A stretch of 64,000 bases of DNA. Source: Sphaerobacter sp. (GTDB lineage Bacteria > Chloroflexota > Chloroflexia > Thermomicrobiales > Thermomicrobiaceae). Shown piece after piece: positions 16,888 through 23,854 of the stretch (its first letter is position 1; each line of letters starts with the position of its first letter). The DNA lies in the NCBI GenBank assembly GCA_029961075.1, contig JASBVL010000090.1, positions 33,285 through 97,284 of the forward strand, read 5' to 3'. Made by a program: the position numbers and the translations under genes. The notes beneath the pieces were generated by a model. It ran no database searches, was not told where the DNA came from, and saw only the letters and a program-made list of their open reading frames with translations.

Positions 16888-17604
16888 GTGGCGGACACGG
16901 GTGACGGGCTGCGGGCGGGCCTGGTCGCGCTGCGCGAGCGCCACGCGCGGCGCGGCGCGGCGACGGAGATCGCCTACTGGACCATTCGCGATGCCCTCCG
17001 CACCGGGCTCCTGCGGCCGGGCGACCGCCTCATCGAGGTGGACCTGGCGGCCGCGCTCGACATGAGCCGCACGCCGGTGCGCGAGGCGCTGCGGCGGCTC
17101 GAGGCCGAGCGCCTGGTCGAGAACGTGCCGCGCCGGGGACTGGTGGTGCCCGCCATCACCCTCGACGACCTGGTCGATATCTATGAGATCCGCGGGGCGC
17201 TGGAGGGGTTGGCCGCGCGGCGCGCGGCGCAGCGCATGCGCGGCGCCGAACTCGAGGCGCTGCGCGAGGCGGTCGAGCGCATGGAGCGCGCCCTCGCCAG
17301 CGACGACCTGGAGCTGGTCTCCGAGATGAGCCGGCAGTTCCACCGCCTGCTGCGGGGCGGCTCCCCGCACGGCCGCCTGCCGGCGCTGATCTCACTCCTC
17401 TTCGACTCGCATGGCTCGCTCGGGCTGCACGAGTTCAACGCGCCCGGGCGGCTGGCCGCGGCCGTGGCCGAGCACCGCGCCATCTACGAGGCCATCGCGG
17501 CGCGCGATGAGGCCCGCGCGGAGCGCCTGGCGCGCGAGCACTCCGACCACGCGCTCCAGGCCCAGATCATCGCCCACCACCTGGCGAACGACGTCGGAGG
17601 CTGA
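16888..17604 (+). CDS. GntR-family transcriptional regulator, FadR (FCD) subfamily
   Basis: This 238-residue protein has a winged helix with LRPGDRLIEVDLAAALDMSRTPVREALRRLEAERLVENVPRRG, then an FCD helical ligand domain with DIYEIRGALEGLAA, a His-containing SRQFHRLL segment and EHRAIYEAIAARD, the usual metal/carboxylate-binding His positions. GTG 16888 has GAGG eight bases upstream. The longer open frame would read through the operators and is rejected. It is divergent from the C45 acyltransferase/peptide importer cluster and most likely represses it until a small organic acid or amine derivative is present (inference). Confidence 0.88.
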   Translation: MADTGDGLRAGLVALRERHARRGAATEIAYWTIRDALRTGLLRPGDRLIEVDLAAALDMSRTPVREALRRLEAERLVENVPRRGLVVPAITLDDLVDIYEIRGALEGLAARRAAQRMRGAELEALREAVERMERALASDDLELVSEMSRQFHRLLRGGSPHGRLPALISLLFDSHGSLGLHEFNAPGRLAAAVAEHRAIYEAIAARDEARAERLAREHSDHALQAQIIAHHLANDVGG

Positions 17605-17619
17605 CCGGCGCCGGCCGGC

Positions 17620-17979
17620 CTACGCGCCGGCTGCGTCGCACTCGTCCGGGAGATCGTCCTCGACCAGCCAGGTCTCGCCGTAGGCGCGGAGCTGCTCGAC
17701 GATCGGGAGCGCCGCGCGCCCCTTCTCGGTCAAGGTGTACTCCACCCGCGGCGGGATCTCACTGTATTGCCGCCGCGTGATCATGCCGGCCGCCTCCAGG
17801 CTGCGCAGCCGCCCGGAGAGGACGCCCGGGCTCATCCCGGTCGACTCCTGCAGCTCGCGGAAGCGGCGGCAGCCGCCTCCCAGGTCCCGCAGGATCAGCA
17901 GCGTCCAGTGATCACCGAGGAGTCTCGCCGCCCGCGTGACCGCACAGGCGCAAGCGGTGCTCTGTCGTGTCCGCGCCAT
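17620..17979 (-). CDS. HxlR-family transcriptional regulator
   Basis: This 119-residue single-domain winged-helix protein contains LLGDHWTLLILRDLGGGCRRF, RELQESTGMSPGVLSGRLRSLEAAGMI and the wing PPRVEYTLTEKGRAALPIV, all diagnostic of HxlR. Two N-terminal cysteines, in CACAVTRAARLLG, sit where redox-sensing family members carry theirs. ATG 17979 was chosen by family length; an ATG 27 bases upstream is possible. It is divergent from the YceI-like gene, with an imperfect palindrome at that gene's transcription start, so it probably controls that gene. Confidence 0.87.
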   Translation of the reverse strand: MARTRQSTACACAVTRAARLLGDHWTLLILRDLGGGCRRFRELQESTGMSPGVLSGRLRSLEAAGMITRRQYSEIPPRVEYTLTEKGRAALPIVEQLRAYGETWLVEDDLPDECDAAGA

Positions 17980-18037
17980 CTCATGCCGCTCCCTCGGTGC
18001 CGCCATCTGTCCGCCCCAGTATAGCAGCGCGGCACCC

Positions 18038-18066
18038 TTGACAGCGTGTCGCCACAATGATACCAT
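18038..18066 (+). promoter_or_regulatory. Sigma-70-type promoter of the YceI-like gene
   Basis: TTGACA (18038-18043), a 17-nt spacer and TACCAT (18061-18066) precede the YceI ATG (18116) by about 45 nt of leader. The consensus -35 and ideal spacing make this one of the clearest promoters in the window. Confidence 0.72.
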
Positions 18067-18071
18067 GTGGA

Positions 18072-18098
18072 TAGTCACTACGGGAAGCGTAGTTACTA
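18072..18098. promoter_or_regulatory. Palindromic operator at the YceI transcription start (HxlR site)
   Basis: TAGTCACTAC (18072-18081) and GTAGTTACTA (18089-18098) are inverted with one mismatch in ten and a 7-bp spacer. The site begins about 6 bp after the -10 box, over the expected start point, and lies between the divergent HxlR and YceI genes. Confidence 0.7.
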
Positions 18099-18115
18099 GC
18101 AGCGAGGGAGGGACT

Positions 18116-18682
18116 ATGTCGACGCAGGTTCAGGCAACCCAGACGGCCACCGGGCGGGCACGCTGGGTCATCGACCCCGTCCACAGTGAGATCGGCTTCG
18201 CCGTCCGGCACATGATGGTCAGCACCGTCCGGGGGCGCTTCGGCGAGTTCTCCGGGCACATCGACCTCGACCCGGCCGACCCCAGCACCGCCTCGGCCGA
18301 GGTAACCATCAACGTCAACAGCATCGACACACGCAACGCGGATCGGGATGCCCACCTGCGCTCGCCCGACTTCTTCGACGCCGAGCACTACCCGACCATC
18401 ACCTTCAAGAGCCGCCAGATCGAGCCCCTCGGCGACAACCGCTACCGGATCGTCGGCGACCTGACCATTCGCGGCGTCACCCGTGAGGTCGTGCTCGACG
18501 CCACCGTCGCGGGCCCGCATCCCGACGCCTACGGCGGGATGCGGATCGGGATCAGCGCGAGCACCAGCATCAACCGCTTCGATTTCGGCCTGAACTGGAA
18601 CGCGGCCATCGAGGCGGGCGGCGTGGTCGTCGCCGACACGGTCAAGATCGAGCTGGAGGTCGAGGCGGTGCGCCAGGGTTAG
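18116..18682 (+). CDS. YceI-family lipocalin-fold isoprenoid-binding protein
   Basis: This 188-residue protein has RWVIDPVHSEIGFAVRHMMV at the N-terminus, VNSIDTRNADRDAHLRSPDFFD and FKSRQIEPLGDNRYRIVGDL, the hallmarks of YceI proteins, a beta-barrel that binds polyisoprenoid lipids. No signal peptide is seen, unlike E. coli YceI, so it is probably cytoplasmic. It has its own promoter, GAGGGAGGG ribosome site, a palindrome at its start point, and a strong terminator 30 bp downstream, so it is a single-gene unit. The divergent HxlR regulator suggests induction by quinone or electrophile stress (inference). Confidence 0.92.
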   Translation: MSTQVQATQTATGRARWVIDPVHSEIGFAVRHMMVSTVRGRFGEFSGHIDLDPADPSTASAEVTINVNSIDTRNADRDAHLRSPDFFDAEHYPTITFKSRQIEPLGDNRYRIVGDLTIRGVTREVVLDATVAGPHPDAYGGMRIGISASTSINRFDFGLNWNAAIEAGGVVVADTVKIELEVEAVRQG

Positions 18683-18711
18683 TCTTCGGCGCCCGAGTGA
18701 TAGGAAGCGAC

Positions 18712-18737
18712 CCCCGCTGCGCGCGCAGCGGGGTTTT
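18712..18737 (+). terminator. Rho-independent terminator after the YceI gene
   Basis: CCCCGCTGCG and CGCAGCGGGG form a 10-bp stem with a very short loop, followed by TTTT (18734-18737). It begins 30 bp after the stop codon at 18682. Confidence 0.88.
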
Positions 18738-18846
18738 CGTCGTCAGCGCAGCGGCGCGCCGGGGCGGGAGATGCGCAGCCGCCAGTGGGGCGTATCGACC
18801 GCCACCGTCCGTGGTGCACAAGCCGCCGGGGACACTCACCGCCCCC

Positions 18847-19014
18847 TCACCGCAGGCGGGGGACGATGGTGAAGAGCAGGGCCAGGGCCAGGAGCACGAC
18901 CACGCAGAGGAGCAGGCCGAACCCAACCCCCAGCACCGCCGCGCGGCGAACCTCGCTCTGCCGCGCGAGCCAGCGCCCCACCCGATCGATGGCGCGCTCC
19001 AGGCGTTCCCGCAC
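18847..19014 (-). CDS. Small single-span membrane protein, function unknown
   Basis: This 55-residue frame begins at GTG 19014 with AGGGAG seven bases upstream. It has a charged amphipathic head (RERLERAIDRVGRWLARQSE) followed by a 27-residue hydrophobic segment and a short basic end, VPRLR. It is divergent from the MoxR-type gene 94 bp away. I know no family for it. Evidence is the ribosome site, the coherent head/membrane pattern and the lack of any competing frame; coding is likely but unproven. Confidence 0.5.
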   Translation of the reverse strand: MRERLERAIDRVGRWLARQSEVRRAAVLGVGFGLLLCVVVLLALALLFTIVPRLR

Positions 19015-19107
19015 TCGCGTCTCCCTGTCCTTCTGTCCGCGGTCGCCGTGGGTCCGCGCACACGTATGATATAGTGCGCACGAGGGGACATCACCAGGAG
19101 GGTTGGC

Positions 19108-20055
19108 GTGGTCGGCCAGGTCGCGGCGCTGGGCCGCCGCATCATCGACAACGTTGACCGCGTCATCGTCGGCAAGTCCGCCGTGACCGAGCTGGTCCTG
19201 GTCGCGCTCCTGTGCGAGGGGCACGTCCTCATCGAGGATGTCCCGGGGGTCGGCAAGACGACCCTGGCGCGGGCCGTGGCCCGCTCGATCGGGGGTCAGT
19301 TCCGGCGCATCCAGTTCACCCCCGACCTGCTCCCCTCCGACATCAGCGGGATCTCCTACTACAACCCCCAGCGCGGTGAGTTCCAGTTCCGGCCAGGGCC
19401 GGTCTTCACCAACATCCTGCTCGCGGACGAGATCAACCGGGCCACGCCGCGGACCCAGTCGGCCCTGCTCGAGGCGATGGAGGAGCGGACGGTGACGGTC
19501 GAGGGCGACACCATGCCGCTGCCGCGCCCCTTCCTCGTGCTGGCCACCCAGAACCCGATCGAGCTGGAGGGGACCTTCCCGCTGCCGGAGGCGCAGCTCG
19601 ACCGCTTCCTCCTGCGGATCGATCTCGGCTACCCGGACGACGCGGAGGAAGCCGAGATGCTGGTCCGCTACCAGACGACCAACCCGCTCGACGAGTTGGC
19701 GCCGGTCGCGACCCTGGACGACCTCCGCGCCGCCGCGGCCGTGTGCCGCACCGTCTACGTGGACGAGGACCTGCGCCGCTACATCACCGGGATCACCCGG
19801 GCGACCCGCCAGCACGAGGCGGTGTCGCTCGGCGTGAGCCCGCGCGGCACCCTGGCCCTGTTCCGCGCCGCGCAGGCGCTCGCGACCCTGCGCGGGCGTG
19901 GCTTCGTGCTCCCCGACGACATCAAGGAGGTGAGCCGGCCCGTGCTGGTCCATCGGCTGATCCTCAGCCCGGAGGCGCGCCTGCGCGGGCGCGACGCCCG
20001 GCAGATCGTCGACGAGGTGCTGGCCGCCATCGGCGTGCCGGTCGAGCAGGTGTGA
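19108..20055 (+). CDS. MoxR-family AAA+ ATPase
   Basis: This 315-residue ATPase has Walker A EDVPGVGKTTLA (residues ~43-54), Walker B LLADEINRATPRTQSALLEAMEE, sensor 1 VLATQNPIELEGTFPLPEAQLDRF and the lid region ISRATR-like VSPRG. MoxR proteins act as chaperones that help assemble or activate partner complexes, usually with VWA or DUF58 proteins. GTG 19108 has AGGAGGG upstream. The DUF58 gene and a DUF4129-containing membrane protein follow after a 277-bp repeat element, the standard MoxR-DUF58-transglutaminase-like layout, split here by the repeat. Confidence 0.93.
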   Translation: MVGQVAALGRRIIDNVDRVIVGKSAVTELVLVALLCEGHVLIEDVPGVGKTTLARAVARSIGGQFRRIQFTPDLLPSDISGISYYNPQRGEFQFRPGPVFTNILLADEINRATPRTQSALLEAMEERTVTVEGDTMPLPRPFLVLATQNPIELEGTFPLPEAQLDRFLLRIDLGYPDDAEEAEMLVRYQTTNPLDELAPVATLDDLRAAAAVCRTVYVDEDLRRYITGITRATRQHEAVSLGVSPRGTLALFRAAQALATLRGRGFVLPDDIKEVSRPVLVHRLILSPEARLRGRDARQIVDEVLAAIGVPVEQV

Positions 20056-20102
20056 GGCGTATCGCGTATTGCGTACTGCGTGATGCGTGATGCGTGCTCC
20101 GT
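20054..20102 (+). repeat. Heptamer tandem array, NNNNCGT x7 (left part of element A)
   Basis: Seven consecutive 7-nt units ending in CGT: GAGGCGT, ATCGCGT, ATTGCGT, ACTGCGT, GATGCGT, GATGCGT, GCTCCGT. The array begins at the stop codon of the MoxR gene. A hairpin with arms CCTCTCCCA/TGGGAGAGG follows at 20111-20132, then GTTGGGGGTGAG and an AGCCGGC-rich stretch at 20189-20212. Confidence 0.85.
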
Positions 20103-20261
20103 TCGTCTCCCCTCTCCCAATCCTGGGAGAGGAGTTGGGGGTGAGAGCTGCTCCGGGAGCCGGCGAGGGCCTCGGGGTGACCCAGCCAAGCCGGCCAAAG
20201 CCGGCTGGAGCGTCTCTCAGTTCCCGTGTGCGAGCCGGGCGGGCGGACCGGCTGGCGCCTG

Positions 20262-20324
20262 ACGCATGACGGGACACGCAACACGGAATACGCACTACGC
20301 ACTACGCAATACGGAGTACGCGCC
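20262..20324 (-). repeat. Inverted heptamer tandem array, ACGNNNN x9 (right part of element A)
   Basis: Nine perfect-phase 7-nt units each starting ACG (ACGCATG, ACGGGAC, ACGCAAC, ACGGAAT, ACGCACT, ACGCACT, ACGCAAT, ACGGAGT, ACGCGCC) run to 9 bases before the DUF58 ATG. They are the complement of the left array's CGT-ending units, so the whole 20054-20324 block has inverted heptamer-array ends. Confidence 0.85.
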
Positions 20325-20332
20325 ACGACGCC

Positions 20333-21592
20333 ATGCGCAGCCACTTCTTCACCTCCATCTGGCTCTATGGTGCGGCCGCGCTCTTGCTCCTCGGCCTGGC
20401 GCTCCGCCAGCCCGCGCTCGCCATCCTGGCGCTGCTGACGCTCACCACTGCCGGCGGGAGCTGGCTCTGGAGCCGGGTCAGCCTCGCGGGCGTCGCCTAC
20501 ACGCGCAGCCTCTCGGCGACGCGCGTCTTCGCCGGCGAAACCATCGAGTTGACCGCCAGCGTGGTCAACCGCACCTGGCTGCCGCTCCCCTGGCTCGCGG
20601 TGGAGGACCAGATCTCCGACCGGGTCAAGGTGCGCGAGCGGGAGACCCTCCCCAGCGCCCGCCCGGGGATGACCCTGCTGCGCATCGTGACCGCGGTCCG
20701 CTGGTTCGAGCGGGTGACCTGGACCTTCCACCTCGATTGCCCCCAGCGCGGCGCCTACACCCTCGGCCCGATCACCCTCCGCTCCGGCGACCTCTTCGGC
20801 TTCTTCTCCCGCGAGGTCCGGCTCGACGACCAGTGCCGCTTCATCGTCTACCCCCGCGTCGTTCCCCTGACCGACCTCGGGCTGCCGGCCTTGCACCCGT
20901 TTGGCGAGCGGCGGGTGCCCCACCATCTGCTCACCGACCCGGCGCGCACCATCGGGGTGCGCGACTACCACCCGGAGGACTCCTTCCGCTTCATCCACTG
21001 GAAGGCGACGGCGCGGATGCAGGAGGTGCAGGTCAAGGTCTTCGAGCCGATGGTCGCGGTGCACCTCGGCGTCTTCCTCTGCCTGGACACGTTCGAGCGC
21101 TACTGGGAGGGGGTGGACTACCAGCGGGCCGAGAGCGCCATCGTCGCGGCCGCCTCGATCGCGGCCTACGCGCTCGACCAGCGCTACCTGGTGGGGATGT
21201 ACGCCAACGGCGTGCTGGCCGGCTCGGACCAGACGCTGCGGATCCCGGCCGGGCGCGGTCCGGCGCAGCTCCCCGCCATCCTGGAGGGGCTGGCCAAGCT
21301 CACGCCGCTCGCCGCGACCAACTTCACCCGCCTGCTGCGCCAGGAGGCCGGCCGCTTCCCCTGGGGGAGCACCGTGGTCGTCGTCGCGGCGCTCATGACC
21401 CCGGCGCTGACCACCGAGCTGGCGGCGCTGCTCGTCGCCGGGCACCGGGTCGTCCTCGTCTGCGTCGGCCCCCTGGAGGTGCCCCCGCTGCCCGGCCTGG
21501 TGGTCCACACCCTGCCGGAGAACCTGCTGGGGCCGTCGCCGCCCGACCACCGCTACGCGCTCACCATCGACCTCGGGATGCCGGCGCCATGA
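20333..21592 (+). CDS. DUF58 domain protein
   Basis: This 419-residue protein has two N-terminal membrane segments (residues ~9-45), a beta-rich region with NRTWLPLPWLAVEDQ and RGAYTLGPITLRSGDLFGFF, and the family motif RDYHPEDSFRFIHWKATAR (residues ~210-228), before a degenerate von Willebrand A-like C-domain. DUF58 proteins work with MoxR ATPases, probably in envelope assembly or stress. Its stop overlaps the start of the next gene (ATGA), so the two are coupled. The heptamer element separates it from the MoxR gene. Confidence 0.9.
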   Translation: MRSHFFTSIWLYGAAALLLLGLALRQPALAILALLTLTTAGGSWLWSRVSLAGVAYTRSLSATRVFAGETIELTASVVNRTWLPLPWLAVEDQISDRVKVRERETLPSARPGMTLLRIVTAVRWFERVTWTFHLDCPQRGAYTLGPITLRSGDLFGFFSREVRLDDQCRFIVYPRVVPLTDLGLPALHPFGERRVPHHLLTDPARTIGVRDYHPEDSFRFIHWKATARMQEVQVKVFEPMVAVHLGVFLCLDTFERYWEGVDYQRAESAIVAAASIAAYALDQRYLVGMYANGVLAGSDQTLRIPAGRGPAQLPAILEGLAKLTPLAATNFTRLLRQEAGRFPWGSTVVVVAALMTPALTTELAALLVAGHRVVLVCVGPLEVPPLPGLVVHTLPENLLGPSPPDHRYALTIDLGMPAP

Positions 21593-23082
21593 TCGCCCGC
21601 GATCCGCTCGGCCTGGTAACGATCGCCCACGACCTCCGCCGTCGGATCGACTGGCGCGAGGAGATGGTCGCGCTGGCGCTGATGGTGGCCGAGAGCGCCA
21701 TCGTCTACCTCTACCTCGGCGGCCTCCTGCCCGCGATCACGCCGCCCTACGCGCCCTTCCCGGGCTGGCTGATCGGGCTGCTGCTGGCGCTCGCCTACGT
21801 CGTGCCGCGGCTGCTCGACGCGCTGCGGGTGTGGGGTGCCCGCTACGAGCTGGTGCTGGCGCTCGCCCTCCTCGCGTCGCTCTTGCTGGCGCTCAAGGTC
21901 GCCGCCTTCCCCAGCGCCCCCTGGCTCGCCACCGGCTGGCTGCGCGGCGCGCTGGACGGCCTCATCGTCCGGCCGAACCCCGCGATCCGCCCGCCGTGGG
22001 CCATCGTCGGCGTCGTCGCCTACGCCTGGTGGCGCGGGCGGACCCGCGCCGAGCCGATGCTGGAGACGACCTACCAGATGCTCCGCTGGGGCACCCTGGC
22101 CGCGGCCGGTGGGCTGCTGCTGGTGCTGCTGGGGGCGCCCGCGGCGTCGCCGATCCGCGAGCGCATGGCCAGCGCCGTGGTGCTCTACTTCGTCGCCGCG
22201 CTGGCGGCGGTGAGCCTGGCGCGCTCCCGCCTGGAGGGACTGCGCAGCGGCTCCCCGCTCGGCCCGCCCTGGCTGGCGACCTTCGCCCTCCCGATCGCCG
22301 CCGTCGTGCTCGTGGCCGTGCTCGCCGCCGGCCTCGTCTCCCGCCACCTGCTGGAGGCGCTGCTCGCGGCCTTTGGCCCCCTCCTCTGGGGCCTCGGCCT
22401 GGCCGCGCGGGCGCTGGTGCTGCTGGTGGCGCTGCTCGCCTTCATCGTGATCTCGCCGGTGCTGTGGCTGCTCGAGCGCACCGGCTTCGGCACCCTGCCG
22501 CTGCTGGAGCGGCTCCCGCGGGCCACGAGCCCGCTGGCGCAGCTCGACCGGGTCGCGCGCGAGGTGCTGCACATCGCCGACCCGGCGCGCTACCTGATCG
22601 CCGGGGCCGTGCTCGCGCTGCTCGGCTCGGCGCTGGTCCGCTACGCCCACCGCCGCCGGCACCGCTGGCGCGACACCGTGGCGGAGCGGCGCGAGTCGGT
22701 CCTCGCCTGGGAGGACGCGGTCGGCGGGCTGGCCCGCCCGCTGCGGCGCGCCGCCCGGCGCCTCCGTCCCCGGGGCGACCCACTCGCCCATCTGCGCGCC
22801 GATCCCCGCTGGGCCCACACCCTCGCCATCCGCGAGACCTACATCCGCCTGCTGCGGCGGGGCGCCCGCGCCGGCCTGCCGCGCCCCGCGGACGTCACTC
22901 CGGCCGAGTACGCGCGCCGCCTGGCCGCGCACGCCCCGGACGACGCCGCGGCGATCGCCCAGATCACGGCCCACTACGAAGCCGCCCGCTACCGGGCCGA
23001 GCCGGCCACCCCCGAGGAGGCCGCCGCCGTCCGCGCGGCGTGGGCGGCGCTGACCGGCCGCCCACCCGCCCCGCGCGACTGA
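21589..23082 (+). CDS. Polytopic membrane protein with C-terminal DUF4129 domain
   Basis: This 497-residue protein starts by ATGA overlap with the DUF58 gene. It has about nine hydrophobic segments between residues 25 and 345, then a basic cytoplasmic segment and a C-terminal DUF4129 domain (residues ~395-490) with ETYIRLLRRGARAGLPRPADVTPAEYARRL. DUF4129 is normally the tail of transglutaminase-like membrane proteins that sit downstream of MoxR and DUF58. No Cys-His-Asp transglutaminase core is seen here, so this is the membrane/DUF4129 part alone. The role is probably envelope maintenance, but it is not established. Confidence 0.85.
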   Translation: MIARDPLGLVTIAHDLRRRIDWREEMVALALMVAESAIVYLYLGGLLPAITPPYAPFPGWLIGLLLALAYVVPRLLDALRVWGARYELVLALALLASLLLALKVAAFPSAPWLATGWLRGALDGLIVRPNPAIRPPWAIVGVVAYAWWRGRTRAEPMLETTYQMLRWGTLAAAGGLLLVLLGAPAASPIRERMASAVVLYFVAALAAVSLARSRLEGLRSGSPLGPPWLATFALPIAAVVLVAVLAAGLVSRHLLEALLAAFGPLLWGLGLAARALVLLVALLAFIVISPVLWLLERTGFGTLPLLERLPRATSPLAQLDRVAREVLHIADPARYLIAGAVLALLGSALVRYAHRRRHRWRDTVAERRESVLAWEDAVGGLARPLRRAARRLRPRGDPLAHLRADPRWAHTLAIRETYIRLLRRGARAGLPRPADVTPAEYARRLAAHAPDDAAAIAQITAHYEAARYRAEPATPEEAAAVRAAWAALTGRPPAPRD

Positions 23083-23187
23083 CCGCCGCGCCCGGCCCCG
23101 TGGAGCGCCGGCCTCGCACGGAGCCCGGCCGGCTCCCGTCCACCCGACCGCCCGGTGCCCCCGAGAAGGCGCAGCCCGAGAACCGGG

Positions 23188-23406
23188 GTAGGGGCGGGCC
23201 TGGTGCCGCACGGAGCCGCGCCGGCCCCGGCGTGGCTGGGGAGGCCGGGTGCCCTCCCGCGGCAGACCACGCATCGCCGGGCGGTACTCCGTTCGCCAAG
23301 CCCCGCCCCTACCGGCGGGCTGCGCCGGGGGTGCGTGGTAGGGGAGGGCCTTGTGCCCTCCCGCGTTCGATACAGGCGGGCGGGGACAAGCCCCGCCCCT
23401 CCCGGT
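23188..23406. repeat. Composite GC-rich intergenic repeat block (fills most of 23083-23447)
   Basis: This holds several units of the family seen at 8154-8280: TAGGGGCGGGCCTGGTGCCGC (from 23189), inverted CAAGCCCCGCCCCTACC copies near 23298 and 23387, and a GGGAGGGC/GCCCTCCC hairpin at 23342-23362. I see no coding potential or RNA gene in the 365-bp gap. Confidence 0.65.
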
Positions 23407-23447
23407 AGCGGGCGAACGGGGGTGGTTAGTCGGGCCGGGCGACGCGC

Positions 23448-23846
23448 TCAGTTCTCCTTGGCCCCCTGGGCGATCCAGAGGCGGATGGTCTCGATCTGCT
23501 CGGGCTTGAGCTTGCGGCCGCCGATCGGCATGGCGGGCTGCTTCCGCCCGGTGATGCGCAGGTACAGCTCGCTCTGCTCCGGCTCGCCGGGCACGATCAC
23601 GGGCCCGTTCGCGCTGCCCTGCATCACCGTCTCGTAGCGGTCGAGCCAGAGGCCGGCGGTGCCGCCGTGGCAGCCGACGCAGCTGCGCAGCAGGATCGGC
23701 TGCACGTGCTGCGTGAAGCTCACCTCGCCGGTCGGCACCGTCGCGGCCTGCCCCGCGGCGTCGCCGCCGCAGGCGGCGAGCGCCGCCCCGGCGAGTCCTC
23801 CCAGCGCCAGCCAGGCAGCCAGGCGCCGCCCACGCATCCTTCCCAT
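23448..23846 (-). CDS. Secreted cytochrome c-like lipoprotein (single CxxCH)
   Basis: This 132-residue protein has a lipoprotein signal ending LAGAALAAC, then SFTQHVQPILLRSCVGCHGG with one CVGCH heme c motif and a likely distal Met in KQPAMPIGGRKLKPEQIETIRLWIAQGA. This is the planctomycete-type cytochrome C domain pattern. It should be anchored outside the membrane as a small electron carrier or a heme-binding regulator. ATG 23846 has GAGGAG close upstream. It starts 8 bp downstream of the TreT-like gene, so the two may share a transcript. Confidence 0.85.
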   Translation of the reverse strand: MGRMRGRRLAAWLALGGLAGAALAACGGDAAGQAATVPTGEVSFTQHVQPILLRSCVGCHGGTAGLWLDRYETVMQGSANGPVIVPGEPEQSELYLRITGRKQPAMPIGGRKLKPEQIETIRLWIAQGAKEN

Positions 23847-23854
23847 TGCTCTCC

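Noticed and set aside
18744..18840. A coding gene between the YceI terminator and the small membrane protein
   Set aside because: Short open frames there are Arg/Pro/Ala-rich without ribosome sites.
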